NCBI RefSeq assembly: GCF_038396675.1
Contig: NC_088931.1
Coordinates: forward strand, 39,092,001 to 39,156,000
Origin: Hydra vulgaris
Lineage: Eukaryota > Cnidaria > Hydrozoa > Anthoathecata > Hydridae
Reading direction: 5' to 3'
Length of the DNA: 64,000 nt
The notes beneath the pieces are model-generated. The model saw only the letters and a program-made list of their open reading frames with translations, was not told the DNA's origin and did not search any database. The position numbers and the translations under genes are program-made. This document shows positions 30,093-43,984 of this stretch, piece by piece; position 1 is the first letter of the stretch; each line of letters begins with the position of its first letter.

Positions 30093-31407
30093 TTATGTTG
30101 CTTCCTCTTCATGAACGTCAACATCGTTAACAATTTTTACTTTCGGCAACGCCCGCTTCAATAAATCGCCATCAAGGGCTTCGATAGTTGCGGCATTATA
30201 ACCGGTTCTTTTGGATACTAAGCCTTCCAAACAAGCAAAAAAGTAAACTGCAATTGTTAGTATTCTGAACACAGAAATGGTTTTTATAAACACAATTTTT
30301 ATTTTTTTATGTATATATAAAATTAACTTTTTTTTTTATTCAACTTAGGAATGCACAATACAATAATTGCCTAACCTCTAATACACTTGTAATGTTGCGT
30401 AGCTGTAAACTTAAGCTTGCTTTTTAATCCATCTTTACTAAATAAGTTTTGAACTTGTGGCACCATTAACTGGTTTAAAACATTTTTGACAGTTTTGCAT
30501 GCTGTTGCACCACCAATGGCTTTGATTTAAGTGATCTGAAAAATTGTTAAATCTAATAAGTTCTAAAATCTAATACCGTAAAAAATTATATTGCAATTTT
30601 ATATTTTCACAAACACGATATTCTAACGTTACAAGAAACATTACTTAAATCATCAGAAGGAGCATAATAGATTCCTATTTCATTAGAGTTGACCACAAAT
30701 AACATACAACGTAGTTGTATGTTATTTGTCGTCATCACCTGTTTTAATGGTATATAGAATATACTCCTGGAAAGTTTACCTTGTTTTTACCTTGTTTTTC
30801 ATAGCACTAGAACTTGCTCTGAGAATTTCCTTTTCTTCATTAAAACACCTAATATCTCTGAGTGGGATTGTAATTATGGCACCCACATCGTTAGCACCAC
30901 TTTTTGGCTGTGTTTCCATGTTGTCCAATCGCTCCATAATTTTAAGCTGATTTTGCAGCAACAAATCTAGTTTCATTAGCATGACATAGTGAAACTCTAA
31001 ATACAAATTCTTTATTTGTATTGCAGCCAACAGGAAAAAACATTATAAAACTAGAGTTAAATTTTAAAATCAGAGAAAGATTATTTGATCAGAGAAATAA
31101 AGATCATCACAAACCTTAATATCATGCAAAAACTTACAAATATTTGTCATTTCCTTAAATGAAACACCACCATCACTTATCTTGAAAGATGTTGGATTTT
31201 TGTTAAAGTGGTACGATTCTAAATCCAATGATTGTTGGAAATTTTCATTTAATCTTGGCTGTATTACACAGTCCACTTTACTTTTTTTCCATGGAGATAT
31301 CAGCGGCACACCTAATTGAATTGGTGATGAAGAACCAGATGGTGTGCACTTTAAAGCATGCAAATTTGGACTAGAAGCTCGTTCCTTTGGGTTGAGCATA
31401 TTTGAAA
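30093..31407 (-). pseudogene. multi-exon gene with DUF4806-like C-terminal region, one stop codon
   Basis: Four exons join in frame on the minus strand: 31407-31115, 30994-30791, 30535-30376 and 30247-30093 (TAA stop). Donors are GTTTGT, GTAAAA and GTTAGG; acceptors end AG, and the phases (0, 0, 1) agree on both sides of every intron. Exon 1 is Ser/Pro-rich. Exon 2 starts with a coiled-coil-like stretch (LMKLDLLLQNQLKIMERLDN) and goes on to GAIITIPLRDIRCFNEEKE. Exon 3 holds IKAIGGATACKTVKNVLNQL, resembling the GG...(K)NVL(R)LM core of DUF4806 proteins. The only damage is a TAA at the third codon of exon 3 (30529-30527). Upstream exons probably exist (see 31700-31932). DUF4806 placement is from memory of the family. 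Confidence 0.55.
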
Positions 31408-31699
31408 CTATAAAATCAAAAAAGAAAGAATAAAAAACAAAATAATCCCAGAACACACCAATTGAATACCAAACATATTAAAGCTCTCTATACACATTAT
31501 TATCATAAATTGCATTGGTCTCATTTTATAAATTTTTTCTTTTTACTATACTAATTTCTTCAAGGTCCAGAGGCAACTACTATTTAATTTTATTAAAACC
31601 TTATCTCAAGCCTGTAACTGTGAAAAAATAACCTTGCTGAACAAAGAAATTACATAAAGAAATTACTTAAGCAAGTTTCTGAAAATATTAACTTTTCAC

Positions 31700-31932
31700 A
31701 AATTATATAAAAGTATAACATTGCCTTCTGCAGTTGTGTTTTAAACTCCAATTTTTTATTTCATTTTGAAAATGAACTGTTTCTAATGGCTCTTTATTAA
31801 TATCACTATTGTTTAAAAACAAATACATTTTATCCTGATAAAATGTATCTGACTTTAAACCGCCTTTAATATCTATGAATCTCTCTTCCTGATTTTTAAT
31901 ATATGAATCAGAAGAAAAAACATCTTTTTATA
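31700..31932 (-). pseudogene. probable upstream exon of the DUF4806-like gene
   Basis: An open stretch of about 75 codons on the minus strand containing SDTFYQDKMYLFLNN and VHFQNEIKNWSLKHN. The words EIKNWSLKHN resemble the short (L)R.W...HN motif that often precedes DUF4806 regions in cnidarian and insect proteins. It ends in a TAA at 31700 with no clear donor, so its joining to 31407 is not shown. More coding-like sequence lies upstream to about 32170, interrupted by stops and the hairpin at 31956-32007. Confidence 0.4.
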
Positions 31933-31955
31933 GTACTGTATTTAAGGTTTAAGTA

Positions 31956-32007
31956 CCAAGTTTAACTAGTGCCTTAAAGTTGGCTTTAAGGCACTAATTA
32001 AACTTGG
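31956..32007. repeat. hairpin, 24-bp arms with one mismatch
   Basis: CCAAGTTTAACTAGTGCC... (31956-31979) against 31984-32007. The right arm lies in a coding-like stretch of the minus strand, so the left arm looks like an inverted copy of it. Confidence 0.85.
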
Positions 32008-32337
32008 ATACATAATATTTTCTGCAGCAAAATTACATACAGATTTAATAACTGCACTCTGTGAGTATTCAAAATGAACTTTTTAAATCTTCCTTTTGAT
32101 TTAAAGATTGGGAAAATTTACAGACAGCTTTTTAAGAATTTTGCCAGTCTGTAAGCCGCTTTCTAAATTTAAATAATCTATTAGTTTAACTTATACATAA
32201 AACAAAAATAAGATGCAACTACATGGCTACATCTTACTTAGTCTTATACTTTTCATGTTATACATGGCCTTAACACTGTTTATTAATTATTCAAGTGTAA
32301 AGTTTCATAACAAATTTATATATATATACTTTTTTTA

Positions 32338-32550
32338 ATCTTCATCTCCTGAGGGACCACTTTATTAGAGGAGGCTGCTTTTTTTTCCTTTTTTTTTTAT
32401 TAACCCTGGTACAATTTTCTCTTAACCCTCTCTCAACTTCGAAACATGAACCTTGATGAACAAGGCTGCTGAGCGGTACCTACAGGGACGTGATGGAAGT
32501 CAAACTCCCACTTACAAGGCAAATGTTGTACCACTACACTACGACCTAGT
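32338..32550 (-). mobile_element. tRNA-derived SINE, family B, second copy
   Basis: The minus strand gives a tRNA-like head (TCGTAGTGTAGTGGTACAAC ... with anticodon-like loop CTTGTAA), then the same body words as at 3993-4246 (TCCCTGTAGGTACCGC, CAGCCTTGTTCATCAAGG, GAGAGAGGGTTA). The anticodon-like triplet differs between the copies. Confidence 0.65.
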
Positions 32551-32682
32551 TATATATATATATGTAAATATTATATATATAATATATATATAAATAAAAT
32601 TTGTTATGAAACATTGTGTTATAAACTTTACATATATGTAAACATATGTTATAAATTTTATATATATATATATATATATATA

Positions 32683-34845
<2,163 letters not shown>

Positions 34846-34932
34846 AAAAGCGCACACATAAATATTTGGTGTGTTTTCAAAAATAATTTTTTTATTTTTG
34901 AAAACACACCAAATATTTATGTGTGCGCTTTT
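34846..34932. repeat. perfect hairpin, 40-bp arms, 7-nt loop
   Basis: Arm 34846-34885 (begins AAAAGCGCACACATAAATAT) is the exact reverse complement of 34893-34932; the loop is ATTTTTT. Confidence 0.95.
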
Positions 34933-35133
34933 GTATATAATTATTCATAATTTTAAAAATAACTTTATAACTTGAATTATGCTGATAAACTAAAGTTATA
35001 AGAAAACTAAAAATATACTTTAACATTAGTTTACATAAATTTTTATTTCTAAACGCTTAAAATCGTTTTTTTTAGTAATTTTTTAAATGCACATTTTGGT
35101 TTTGAGATAACATTGACAAGTATGTTACATACT

Positions 35134-35370
35134 AAAAAAGGTAGAAGTTTTTACCTTAAGGTAGAAGTTTTTACCTTAAGGTAGGATATGTGATATACCC
35201 TTAGTAAGGCTAAATACCTTTTGAGGAAGAAAATTATATTGAAAATAATAGTTTATCGAACAACTTTCTACCTTAAAGGTATACTTTTCTACCTTGGAAG
35301 ATAGAAAATTATATCTTACTAAGGGTATATCACGTATCTTACTTTAAGGTAGAAATTTCTACCTTTTCTT
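35134..35370. mobile_element. MITE with repeated AAGGTAGAA...TTACCTT ends
   Basis: The left side has two tandem AAGGTAGAAGTTTTTACCTT units, then GATATGTGATATACCCTTAG. The right side has the inverse (CTAAGGGTATATCACGTATC) and AAGGTAGAAATTTCTACCTT. The interior also repeats the ACCTT word. No target duplication was settled. Confidence 0.7.
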
Positions 35371-36758
35371 TCGTGTGTAATGCTACCCCATGAAATTGTC
35401 GAACTCATTATGCGTGATCAGCAGTTTACCAATTAAAATTTACTTTTGATGGGTAAACCTTCATTTCTTTTCATTTAACTGTGCGCAAATAAATTTATAT
35501 ATAGCAAGATAAGGAAAACCCAAAAAATTCATTAAAACAAAAAATCTTCTAATAAATCAAATGTCGTTGAATAATCTGAAGATATACAATCTTTTTGTTG
35601 TTTCAGAATTTAACTCGTGAAATTTTGTCGGAATCAGATATCGAGTCATTGTTTTGTGAAAAGTCTAATAGTTTAATATTTCTTAAACATTTGTTTATTA
35701 AAAACATTTATAAATCATAAAATAATTTTTTTATATCTTTAAATCACGCCTACTTCGTTTCCATTGGCGCAAAATATGCCCAGAGCTTGTTTTAAACACG
35801 GCGCTTTAAGCACTGCCTAACGGGCACTTAAAGTTGTTCTAATGTGGATAAAAAAATCTCAAGTTTTTGAAATTTTGAGGCATTTTTGAAATTAAAGCTG
35901 ATAGATATATTTTAAATAATATTTCTTTGTTATGTTTATAGGGTTTTTTTGAATTTATTTTATGCAAGTTATTTTTAAAATAAAACTGTATTTTTCCCTG
36001 ATATATACTAAAAATATTTTCTCTATTTTGTTTGTCAAATTCTAATGATGTAAAGATCGCAATAACTTAAGCATTTACAGCATACTATTTTCAGTTTTTT
36101 GGGATGTAAGATTGACAGTTCCACTCTGTAAAATTATTTTCTATAAAATTATATTAAATTTAATGTTGCCATAGTATTAAATAACTAATTACATTCTTTA
36201 TCAGTTTATGGCAGCAACATTGTTAGCAGACACGTAGAATTATTATAACTACTTTCTTTTTTCTTTTACCAGAGCTAATAAAAAAATATAGGGGAGACTA
36301 AATACTAAACTGATTCGGCAACCGGTTAACTAAAAACTAGCTTACTTTTTAAAGATGTGCTGATCTACTTTATCTTAATGAAAAATGTAAACTTTCCTAA
36401 AAATGTAAATATATACAAGCAAATCTATTATTACATTTACTATATAGTATTTCTTTTTCTGTTCTTTCCATTTATACATCTATATACAATTCTCTTTGTA
36501 CATCTATATATCTATACATTTGTATACATTTATATATCTATATATGATATCTATATATAACTCTCATCACTCAGTATATATAGCATCCGGATATTACCTT
36601 TGTTGCGCATGGTAATATTTATCATTCGTCAATATTGAAAAATAAAAGTGAAAGTTGAAAAACTTGGATTCGTTCTACTGATTACTATTTCTTAATTTTT
36701 TTTCATCCCGAAATTTAACATTTATTATCTTTTTAAATAAGTGTGTTGTCTGGTTATT
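35371..36758. other. intergenic stretch, no gene seen
   Basis: AT-rich, with (TATA/CATC) simple sequence at 36470-36560. A lone AGGGGAGA terminus-like word occurs at 36292. No coding signal. Confidence 0.5.
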
Positions 36759-36930
36759 AAGGTACTCCTAGAAGTTCGTACGGTCTTATCACAGAGCACG
36801 GCGGGAGAGCATTTAACAAGGAAGTTCATGTCTCCTTCCTTACTAATGTTATTTAATGGAATAGAACCAGCGTTGAACCTCAGACCTTTTGGTTCTGAGC
36901 CAGAACTCTAACATTGCGCCACGGTTTTAC
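36759..36930 (-). mobile_element. tRNA-derived SINE, family A, copy 2
   Basis: Minus strand: a degraded tRNA-like head (CCGTGGCGCAATGTTAGAGT ... GGTTCAACGCTGG), body GGAAGGAGACATGAACTTCC, end CTAGGAGTACCT. Same layout as 24861-25033 and 54652-54833. Confidence 0.75.
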
Positions 36931-37139
36931 TTTATTATTGATTAATTTAAATAATTAGCATGCCCTACCTCGAAATTGCGAAAAATGATTTATCTCAAAT
37001 GGTATCTAAAATGGTATCTCAAATGGTATCTCTGATTTGGATAACAATCTTGAAAAAAGGGATTTATCTCAAAATCATTGTAAAGAAATCTTAAAATTCA
37101 AAAGCTCTAATTTATCTCAAAATACCTTAATCGAGATTT

Positions 37140-38110
37140 AAAACACATGTATTTAGAGTAGTCTAGTGTCAGACATTTCATTCTATACCTTGGCAACATA
37201 TCTCTTTTGGACTTCAATGTTGCTGTGTTGGCATTTACAAGACTTTGCTTGAACATTATTCCATATAAAGTTATCAAAAGGATTAAGGTTTTGTGAGCTA
37301 GGTGGCTAGATCTCTTTTGATCAGAAATTTATGTTCTCGGGCAACCATTTCTGCACTGCATTTGCTATGTAGCACGGAGCTCCATCTTAAGCATAGACAT
37401 CGTTTGACAAGTCTAGGAGATTTTTTCGGGTTTAGGGTAGGACTTTAGGTTTTAGGATTTTTTCCAAGTACTCTTTTGCCCCCATTTTAAACCCTTTTTT
37501 TAAAAATTAGATTACAATCCATTTGGTGCAACAAGGCCAAACATCATAACTTGAGAAGGATATTTTGATTTAGAAATTTCTAATGTGTTCAGGAACATCA
37601 TCTGCCATGGCTATAGTTATGTACCCATCATTTCTGCTATTTAGTGATCTACTGTAATTCATTCTATAGCTTGATCTACAGTGAAACACTTTTCACATCT
37701 GAAGAGAAGAACAAGTATCTTTTATTTCAACTTCCATGAAATATTTTTTGAATGTTCAAGCGTCAGAATTTGTAGTCAATTAGTTAGTAGAAAATTGCTT
37801 GGTCCAATGATCTTATTGTTTAGTATTTTTACTAATTTTTCTAACTTTATAATCACATACATTGAACTCTTTGGCAATCCCTCTCATGAACAAGATTGGA
37901 GTTTTAATGCGGAATTTGATGTAACTGATTAGTTTTTTTTATTTTTGCTATCTTTCAGATGCTGGGTTTCTTTTAACATGGAGTCTTTCAAACGTTTTTT
38001 TTTATGTCAAAATTTGTGGCTCTTGACACAGAAAACTGTCTTATAGTATCCAGTATTAATGTCCTAAAACCGCAGTGCAGAACTGACGCAACTTCTTCTC
38101 TTTTAGCCTC
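37140..38110 (-). pseudogene. DDE transposase remnant (IS630/Tc1/mariner superfamily)
   Basis: The minus strand encodes scattered blocks in several frames. Near 37700-37650 it gives RCEKCFTVDQAI, with a likely former first Asp region. Near 37610-37500 it gives MADDVPEHIRNFKSKYPS-like sequence followed by QVMMFGLVAPNG. Near 37390-37330 it gives a former QQDGAPCY-like block with many changes. Near 37320-37210 it gives PPSSQNLNPFDNFIWN and VQAKSCKCQHSNIEVQKR. The order matches mariner-like transposases, where PSSPDLNPLDYFVW carries the last acidic residue. Stops and shifts are frequent, so it is long dead. No terminal repeats were identified. Confidence 0.6.
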
Positions 38111-38374
38111 CATGAAAAAAAATTTTTTAATTATCTTCATTTAAAGAATTTGAAACAAATTATTAATGTGAAAAGCTTTAATCAGGTTTATTAATCTGAT
38201 CATAACTAAAATCATAAAAGGATCCCTTATGAAAGGTATAGCGCGCCACGAAACCTTTTTAAAAAAAAATATTCAAATGGAAATATCCATACTTCACATA
38301 AAATAAGAACACTCATACTTAGAATACTTAATAATAAAAAATCTACTATGCAAGCTTTCTTTTTCTAAAAAAAC

Positions 38375-38785
38375 AAAAAGAGCTAAATAACAGATAAAAT
38401 ACAAAGAGAGCAAAATAACAGAGATAAAATACAAAGAGAGCAAAATAACAGAGATAAAAAAACAAAGAGAGCAAAATAACAGAGATAAGAAAACAAAGAG
38501 AGCAAAATAACAGAGATAAAAAAACAAAGAGAGAAAAATGACAGAGATAAAAAAACAAAGAGAGCAAAACAACAGAGATAAAAAAACAAAGAGAGCAAAA
38601 TAACAGAGATAAGAAAACAAAGAGAGTAAAATAACAGAGATAAAAAAACAAAGAGAGAAAAATAACTGAGATAAGAAAACAAAAAGAGCAAAATAACAGA
38701 GATAAAAAAATAAAGAGAGCAAAATAACAGAGATAAGAAAACAAAGAGAGAAAAATAACAGAGATAAGAAAACAAAGAGAGCAGT
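38375..38785. repeat. 31-bp tandem repeat array, about 13 copies
   Basis: Unit AGAGATAAAAAAACAAAGAG + AGCAAAATAAC, with variants (AAG for AAA, GAAAAA for GCAAAA). Because 31 is not a multiple of 3 and the unit lacks antisense stops, all three minus-strand frames stay open, giving overlapping LFV/SLCY-rich open frames that are artefacts. Confidence 0.95.
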
Positions 38786-40864
38786 GAAATTGCTTGAGTA
38801 AAAAACTGTATCTGCAAATAGCATAACATAATGAATCGAAAGAAAGGTAAAAGAGGAAAATTGTTTAACACTTTTCGTTATACCTCCAAAAGCTTATATA
38901 TTAGACTTTTGAAATAGTGCTCAACACGTTAATCTCCTTTTGAACAAATAACGAAGGTAATTTGTTGTTACTAAAAAAAAAGAAGTCCTACATGTCTTAT
39001 AAGTCTTACAAGTATGTTAAAAAAACTCTTATTGATTTGGCTCAAACATTAAGTAGGCGAGGAGTATCGTTTCGTTAAGATGGTTGGGATGAAAATAAAA
39101 AGTAAAATATAAAATTTGGTTTTAAAAAGCGGTGGTTAATTAACATAAAACCTTTACAGTATTATGTGATATATATGAGTGCCAAACAACTTTATTGATT
39201 TGCATAAGTGCTAAACATTACATGAGTGCTAAACAACTTTATTGATTTGCGTAAAAAAGATGTTCACAGAAAAACTGTTTCCAAAGTTGATGAAGCATCG
39301 ATATTTTTAATTATGATAGATGCAACTTATAATTTGTCACACATTAACAACTGCTAAGCGGTACCTTAACAAATTGAAGGTCGATAAAAATGTTTGAGCG
39401 TTTGCGAATCTGAAACTTTATGCATAAACTGCAAATCAAAATCCTAGGTCAATCCCAGCAATTCATAATATCAAAACCCCAGCTTTTTTTATTCAATTTT
39501 TTTAACTAATATGTTTTTAGTTTATTAGTTTTGAAAAAAATACTTTCATCTGGTCCATGTTAAAAAAAACTCGGCAACTTTCTAATTTTTGCTAAGCACA
39601 TCTTTAAAAGTAACTAAGTATTAAAACCTTTGTTCTTAATTTTCCAAAGAATATAAAGATGTCAAAAATATATATAAATATATATATATAAATATAAATA
39701 AATATATATATATATTTTTTTTTTCAAATAATAATTTAGCTATTACATTTCAATTTTCAACCATCTTTATTAATTTAGTTAAATAGAGTACTTTCTATAA
39801 AATATAATTAAATTTTTTAATTTAAAACCAGAAATATTTGCTAGTTACGCTATCAAGTATTTAAATCTTGACATTTTTTTTGGCAAAAAATGACGTTTTT
39901 TTAAAACAATTCAAAAATCTTTGACAAGCACCAACTTTGTGATTTACAAGTGTAATGTACAAAAAAAATTTTGATCTACAAAGATTGTTCTTAAAGTGCA
40001 AACAGTTTTCGTTAACATTTTTATCAAACTTAAATTTATTGAGAGGCAGTGTGTTTAATATTAAAGAAAAAATTGCGCAGGTTTGTACGGTAACTGACTA
40101 AACAGACAATCGAACTTAGGCAGATTTAGTAATATTGACAATCAAAAACTTTAAACAGATTTCAACAGAGTTATGCTATAGGGATATAATTAGGCTAACT
40201 GTCAAGCAATTTAAAAAGAATTTGTTCAAAAATTTTAGAAAAGCTTAAAAGAGATATACCTTAGCCGGCACAATTTTGTAAAAATTTACTTATGGATTCT
40301 GATGCGTGTTTAAAATTCCCTAAAACAAAAGAAAAGCACGCTTTAAAAATAGAATTTTAATTCTATTTTTAAAGCGTGAAATTAACTATTACTAATTATT
40401 AAAGCATCAATTACATTATTAAGTTTTTATTATTAGTTTCACCTTTAGGGAAACGTTATATAATATTGTCAGTTTCCGTATGGAATGAAAAACCAGTAAT
40501 TAAAATTTAAAGTTGCCTTTGAATCCTTGTAGAATTCATGTTAAAATTGCCGTTAAAATCAAATTGTTTTTGGTTTACTTCTGTATTGTGATGAACAAAA
40601 GTTAATGCGGATTTTTATTCCGAAAGTGAAACTAGATGTGATGGCTGGGACCGTATACTCTATATTTTGCTCATTAAACATAAAGTATACTTTTTACTTT
40701 TGTTAAAAATGCGATTAAAAGAAATAAAAATAACTTTAAATGACTTTGCCGTTAATAAAATGCGCTATATATTTACTTTTATCAAGTACACATTGATTCA
40801 GTTTTCATAATTTCTTGATACAACTTGAGCGAATTTAAACATTTCGCAAAAACATGAAATCTAA
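38786..40864. other. AT-rich intergenic stretch, no gene seen
   Basis: Contains a short direct repeat (GAGTGCTAAACAACTTTATT near 39178 and 39223), (TA/AAATA) simple sequence at 39668-39720 and the hairpin at 40337-40378. No coding signal on either strand. Confidence 0.5.
40337..40378. repeat. perfect hairpin, 20-bp arms, 2-nt loop
   Basis: CACGCTTTAAAAATAGAATT (40337-40356) against its exact reverse complement 40359-40378. Confidence 0.92.
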
Positions 40865-41035
40865 AGGTCAGTTTCTGAATATCCTTTTTTCTACGGCAAC
40901 AGAAAAGAGTAGAGAACAATAATCACGTAAGTTTTTCTTCAAACAAACCAAAATTTATACTACGCATGCTCGCGTGATTATTTTTTTCTTCTTTCTCCCG
41001 TTCCCGTAGAAAAAAGGATGAGTTAAAACTGACCT
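40865..41035. mobile_element. MITE with TAA target duplication
   Basis: 171 bp. Left end AGGTCAGTTT...ATCCTTTTTTCTACGG and right end CCGTAGAAAAAAGGAT...AAACTGACCT form interrupted inverted repeats. TAA flanks both ends (40862-40864 and 41036-41038), as in PIF/Harbinger-type MITEs. Confidence 0.78.
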
Positions 41036-41134
41036 TAATGTTGAATGTTTATTGACGTATTTTATAAGATAAAAGATCAAGCTGTAACAGTACTTAAAAA
41101 TTATGTGAATTAAAATGAATTATTATGCTTTATT

Positions 41135-41215
41135 ATTATACCGTTGCAGATAATAATTATGCTGTTGCATGTAATGATTATGCTGTTGCAAGTAATAATT
41201 ATGCTAAAAATCATT
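41135..41215. repeat. tandem repeat, about 24-bp unit
   Basis: Three copies of a TGCTGTTGCA(G/T)(G/A)TAAT(A/G)ATTA unit. Confidence 0.75.
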
Positions 41216-41316
41216 TTTTATTTTAAATAAAAATAAGATTGGTTTTTGTTGGTAATAATTACACTCGTTGTCTTTAAAAAGTACGGTTTGAGGTTTACAT
41301 ATTCCGGCACGTAACT

Positions 41317-41577
41317 TTAATCATTGCACAATGCCAACACCCAGGTTATTTAATATGTTTAGTATTCTTGATTAATTGTAACTGTGAATTATTTCTATAT
41401 TTATATTTCAGAATGCGGATATAATTTTTGAAAGTTTTATAAATTTAATTATTGCACAATGCTAACACACAGGCTATTAAAAATGTTTTATATTCTTGAT
41501 CGATGGTAACTGCGAATTATTTCAATAAATTTATATTTCACACTGGGAAATATAATTTTTATGAGTTTTATAATTTT
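41317..41577. repeat. tandem duplication of a 130-bp segment, diverged
   Basis: Copy 1 from about 41319 and copy 2 from about 41449 both run ATTGCACAATGC(C/T)AACAC ... TATTCTTGAT ... GTAACTG(T/C)GAATTATTTC ... TATATTTCA. Many substitutions separate them. Confidence 0.75.
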
Positions 41578-42240
41578 TAGTTCTCTACAGCTTTAAGATC
41601 TTGCTAACCAGTCCCAAAATAGAGTGAGAGAAATGGCAGAAATAGGTCACGTGTTACAACTTATGGTAGCGTAAAAACTTTTGAGAACTTTTACGTGCTT
41701 GGTTTTTTTGATTTGATAGAGAGGTTTAAAAGTCAAACAAATTATAACTTTACATAAATTATGATTTGTTTGACTTTTCAGTAATCGTTATGTAAAGTAA
41801 TTAATAATATTATATCTAAAAAAATATGTCTTATACAGGATATGTTTAAAACAATTGATATTATTCTTTTCACATAAAATATCAAAAAATAGCGGTTTTA
41901 GATTGTAAATAATATTTACTTTAGATAATCAATGGCCTAGTCATTGCTGCGTTTTTAAAATGTTACGTCAACATAAGTTAACAAAGATAACATAAGACAT
42001 TGATGTGCTTACCAACAACTTAATTGTATAAATATTCAGTTATATCTAATAGAAACTGTATTGTACAATTTTTACAAACTGAGTCTCTCTTTTTAGTTAT
42101 TTAAACTCCAAGTGTTTTAAAAGGATAAAATAAAAAGAGCGCTACTTTTGTGACATTTTTAAAAGTTATGTAATGAAAGAGGATATAAAAACGGATGCCA
42201 GATTAGTTATTGAAAAAGACATCTGTCATTTTAGAAATTT

Positions 42241-43124
<884 letters not shown>

Positions 43125-43984
43125 ATGGAAAAAATAGTGCAAAAGGTGAAAAAACAAAAAATGGACGAACGAATTTGTCCGAATAATTCAAAAAAGCCTT
43201 CTCTGCTCAGTAAAACTCTAATGACTCTTGATGGATTTCTGCTATCAACGTTCTCAAACATGGGCTCTTGCATTCCTGATAAACTTGTTACTAAAGAAGA
43301 GCTAATTAAAGAACTTAGTGACGAAATCAATGAATACGGAAAGTCAGCAAAAAAGGTTTTAAAATTGTTTTACAAAAATATATATGAATATTTACAAAAT
43401 TTAAATTATTTATAAAAAGGTTTTTATCCAAAAGAAATTTAAAAAATTCTGCATAGAATGAAAAAGAAATAACTTTGGGATTCAGACGACGCACAGCAAC
43501 CATTTCAGAGTTTAAAACCAGTGAGTCACGCACTAAAGAGATATGCAGGCGCAGTTGGGGACCAGATAACACCTGGTCCAGTCAATTTGTCAGCGTAAAC
43601 TCTTTTACAAATACAAAATGTAAAGAAATCAACACATACAACAAAAGTGATACTACTATTTCAAATAATCAAAACTATAAAAAAATAATTAATTTTAAAC
43701 CAAAAGAGGTATTAGAAAAACGTAAAAAAGACGTAATGAAGATGTTTTCTTGGCAAATAGGCGAAAGTCTAGACTATGTTCATACTGAAAAGGCAGAAAG
43801 TCTTGTGGATGTGGAAACAATTTTAGATGTTATGTTAACTTCAACAATCCCAATACAAGTAACGTTTAAAGTCAATTCCTCGATAGACATTTCTATAACC
43901 TATCAGTTTTTACCGAAATTCAAAGACGAATATATGGTTTTAAAAATTAGCCGAACCCATTGCATGGTTATGCGAGCGTTTTAG
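43125..43984 (+). CDS. two-exon gene of unknown function, about 252 residues, possible frameshift near the 3' end
   Basis: Exon 1 is 43125-43355 (77 codons, MEKIVQKVKKQKMDERICPN...). The 101-bp intron 43356-43456 begins GTTTTA and ends GCATAG. Exon 2 starts NEKEITLGFRRRTATISEF and runs 175 codons to TAG. Both sides of the junction are in phase 0. The N-terminus is Lys-rich, the middle is polar, and residues from about 165 on look folded (IGESLDYVHTEKAESLVDVE, then IPIQVTFKVNSSIDISITYQ). At 43935-43955 the frame may be shifted: one base less in the A5 run would continue into an open, protein-like stretch (EPIAWLCERFRNEDLWYNC) to at least 44040. So the annotated end may be wrong, through an assembly error or a real mutation. 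No transposon motif and no family recognised. AATAAA follows at 44166. Confidence 0.6.

Noticed and set aside
37681..37932. Plus-strand frame of 83 codons
   Set aside because: Overlaps a minus-strand DDE transposase remnant and has no motif of its own.
38294..38871. Three overlapping membrane-protein-like frames (LFSLCF repeats)
   Set aside because: They are antisense readings of a 31-bp tandem array and shift frame with each unit.
36340..39620. Shared AAAGATGTGCT words in inverse orientation as ends of a 3.2-kb element around the DDE remnant
   Set aside because: Only about 20 bp match and neighbouring words (CGGCAAC) are in the wrong relative orientation.
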